From positions 2,897,001 to 2,961,000 of the forward strand of contig CANUEZ040000196.1 of the NCBI GenBank assembly GCA_948099385.1: 64,000 bases of DNA, read 5' to 3'. Origin of the DNA: Fasciola hepatica (lineage: Eukaryota; Platyhelminthes; Trematoda; Plagiorchiida; Fasciolidae). Numbering within the stretch: position 1 is the first letter of the stretch; every line of letters starts with the position of its first letter. The position numbers and the translations under genes were made by a program. Below are positions 61,401-64,000 of the stretch, one piece after another. Below the pieces are notes generated by a model, which saw only the letters and a program-made list of their open reading frames with translations, was not told the origin of the DNA and made no database searches.

Positions 61401-63929
61401 AGCTGTTTGATCCGCTAAGGGAATCATGAGCATTGCACATGGACAGATCCCACTCGGAGACACGAACAAGGGTTGGGGTGAACGATTGTCAGTCGAACAC
61501 CCAAACCACAAGGCTATCCGATATGGGTCTCAACGCTTTGTGCAACATATACACTACATGATATAGCACAATCCCCAATTTGGCTTCGGCTTTCGCTTCC
61601 GCTTTGAACGGTAACAACCAAATTCACGCACACCGATCCAATCCTATATTCCATCACTTCTCTATTTATGGGCCTAAGTAAAACCAAGGCATTCCCTTAT
61701 GAACAATCCACACAGATTGCTCATACAATGCAATAGAGCAGTAGCAGAGTAGATTTGTATAATATGATTCTCCATGCAGCTTGAACACTGAACTGACCAT
61801 TGAAAATTATGCAAGCACTGTACAGCTGTTTGATCCGCTAAGGAAACCATTAGCATTGCACATGGACAGAGCCCACTCGGAGACACGAACAAGGGTTGGG
61901 GTGAACGAATGTCAGTCGAACACCCAAACCACAAGGCTATCCCATATGGGTCTCAACGCTTTGTTCAACATATACAATACATGATATAGCACAATCCCCA
62001 AATTGGCTTCGGCTTTCGCTTTCGCTTTGAACGGTCACAACCAAATTCTCGCACACCGATCCAATCCTATGTTCCATCACTTCTCTATTTATGGGCCTAA
62101 GTAAAACCAAGGCATTCCCTTATGAACAATCCACACAGATTGCTCATACAATGCAATAGAGCAGTAGCAGAGTAGATTTGTATAATATGATTCTCCATGC
62201 AGCTTGAACACTGAACTGACCATTGAAAATTATGGAAGCACTGTACAGCTGTTTGATCCGCTAAAGGAATCATGAGCATTGCACATGGACAGAACCCACT
62301 CGGAGACACGAACAAGGGTTGGGGTGAACGAATGTCAGTCGAACACCCAAACCACAAGCCTATCCCATATGGGTCTCAACGCTTTGATCAACATATACAA
62401 TACATGATATAGCACAATCCCCAAATCGCCTTCGGCTTTCGCTTTCGCTTTGAACGGTAACAACCAAATTCTCGCACACCAATCCAATCCTATGTTCCAT
62501 CACTTCTCTATTTATGGGCCTAAGTAAAACCAAGGCATTCCCTTATGAACAATCTACACAGATTGCTCATACAATGCAATAGAGCAGTAGCAGAGTATAT
62601 TTGTATTATATGATTCTCCATGCAGCTTGAACACTGAACTGACCATTGAAAATTATGGAAGCCCTTTACAGCTGTTTGATCCGCTAAGGGAATCATTAGC
62701 ATTGCACATGGACAGAGCCCACTCGGAGACACGAACAAGGGTTGGGGTGAACGAATGTCAGTCGAACAACCAAACCACAAGGCTATCCCATATGGGTCTC
62801 AACGCTTTGTTCAACATATACACTACATGATATAGCACAATCCCCAAATTGGCTTCGGCTTCCGCTTTCGCTTTGAAAGGTAACAACCAAATTCTCGCAC
62901 ACCAATCCAGTCCTATGTTCCATCACTTCTCTATTTATGGGCCTAAGTAAAACCAAGGCATTCCCTTATGAACAATCCACACAGATTGCTCATACAATGC
63001 AATAGAGCAGTGGCAGTGTAGATTTGTATAATATGATTCTCCATGCAGCTTGACCACGGAACTGACCATTGAAAATTATGGAAGCACTGTACAGCTGTTT
63101 GATCCGCTAAGGGAATCATGAGCATTGCACATGGACAGATCCCACTCGGAGATACGAACAAAGGTTGGGGTGAACGAATGTCAGTCGAACACCCAAACCA
63201 CAAGGCTATCCCATATGGGTCTCAACGCTTTGTTCAACATATACAATACATGATATAGCACAATCCCCAAATTGGCTTCGGCTTTCGCTTTCGCTTTGAA
63301 TGGTAACAACCAAATTCTCGCACACCAATCCAATCCTATGTTCCATCACTTCTCTATTTATGGGCCTGAGTAATACCAAGGCATTCCCTTATGAACAATC
63401 TACACAGATTGCTCAAACAATGCAATAGAGCATTAGCAGAGTAGATTTGTATAATATGATTCTCCATGCAGCTTGAACACTGAACTGACCATTGAAAATT
63501 ATGGAAGCACTGTACAGCTGTTTGATCCGCTAAGGGAATCATGAGCATTGCACATGGACAGAGCCCACTCGGAGACACGAACAAGGGTTGGGGTGAACGA
63601 ATGTCAGTCGAACACCCAAACCACAAAGCTATCGGATATGGGTCTCAACGCTTTGTTCAACATATACACTACATGATATAGCACAATCCCCAAATCCCCT
63701 TCGGCTTTCGCTTTCGCTTTGAATGGTAACAAACAAATTCTCGCACACCGATCCAATCCTATGTTCCATCACTTCTCTATTTATGGGCCTAAGTAAAATC
63801 AAGGCATTCCTTTATGAACAATCCACACAGATTGCTCATACAATGCAATAGAGGAGTGGCAGGGTAGATTTGTATAATATGATTCTCCATGCAGCTTGAA
63901 CACTGAACTGACCATTGAAAATTATGGAA

Positions 63930-63974
63930 GCACTGTACAGCTGTTAGATCCGCTAAGGGAATCATGAGCATTGC
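63930..63974 (-). pseudogene. Dead hammerhead remnant, last copy in window
   Basis: Minus strand CUCAUGA and CUAA in place of CUGAUGA and GAAA, with stem I GCAAUG. The last remnant before the window edge. None of the B copies I read restores either box. Confidence 0.84.
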
Positions 63975-64000
63975 ACATGGACAGAACCCACTCGGAGACA

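Larger units (their letters stand above)
56418..64000 (-). repeat. Inverted satellite array B, ~423-bp monomer, about 18 copies
   Basis: Tandem repeat with a 422-424 bp period running to the window edge. Equivalent points fall at 56859, 57282, 57706, 58129, 58552, 58975, 59398, 59821, 60243, 60665, 61088, 61511, 61934, 62357, 62780, 63203 and 63626. Its reverse complement aligns with A throughout. Shared blocks include GCTATATCATGTA, TGTTGAACAAAGCGTTGAGA, CAGCTGTACAGTGCTTCCAT, GTTCAAGCTGCATG and ATCATATTATACAAATCT. B differs from A in two obvious ways. The AATCT tract of A is replaced by an unrelated stretch (CTCTGCTACTGCTCTATTGC in the reverse complement). The A segment near AAAGCGAG is replaced by a CTTTCG-rich stretch. 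I therefore call it an old subfamily of the same satellite, placed in opposite orientation. Confidence 0.97.

Noticed and set aside
1..64000. LTR retrotransposon or Penelope-like element encoding its own enzymes
   Set aside because: Hammerheads occur in retrozymes and Penelope-like elements, but I find no reverse transcriptase, integrase or endonuclease frame, and no LTR boundaries. At most the unit is non-autonomous.

Overview
The window is satellite DNA from end to end. I see no conventional protein gene, tRNA, rRNA, CRISPR array or intact autonomous transposon. Positions 1-56417 (array A) hold about 131 head-to-tail copies of a ~431-bp monomer. Positions 56418-64000 (array B) hold about 18 copies of a ~423-bp monomer. 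B is the same family in the opposite orientation: its reverse complement aligns with A along the whole monomer, at very roughly 70% identity by eye. Copies within each array are nearly identical.

The central observation is that every A monomer carries, on the + strand, a 50-nt segment with the architecture of a type I hammerhead self-cleaving ribozyme. A 6-bp perfect stem I encloses the conserved CUGAUGA box, a stem-loop II, the GAAA box, a very short palindromic stem III (ACAGCUGU) and a GUA cleavage triplet. Transcripts of the array would be expected to cut themselves into ~431-nt units. In B the equivalent segment (minus strand) has lost two catalytic guanosines, G5 and G12, and a stem I pair, so B looks like a dead relative facing the live one.

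Each A monomer also has a match to a Pol III A box and a good match to a B box about 60 bp apart, upstream of the ribozyme, and the common + strand monomer lacks T4 runs. This suggests, as inference, a SINE- or retrozyme-like unit: internal promoter, read-through multimeric RNA, self-cleavage to monomers, possibly circular RNAs. Known relatives in design are the hammerhead satellites of newts (Sat2), schistosomes (Sm-alpha) and Dolichopoda cave crickets (pDo500), and the metazoan retrozymes. Type I hammerheads with tiny stem III point to an animal genome, but the species cannot be read from this sequence.

Layout: 1-56417 array A, with a 4-monomer higher-order pattern at about 6.9-13.0 kb, a 6-monomer pattern at about 22.4-31.1 kb, and an interspersed HindIII-site variant at about 34.9-48.1 kb; about 56417/56418 an abrupt inversion junction; 56418-64000 array B, with a 4-monomer pattern over 56858-60242 and a 3-monomer pattern after it. 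Monomer length in A varies mainly in 5-bp steps through an AATCT tract. Short open frames on both strands (about 74-93 codons) recur in each monomer and I treat them as by-products of repeat conservation.
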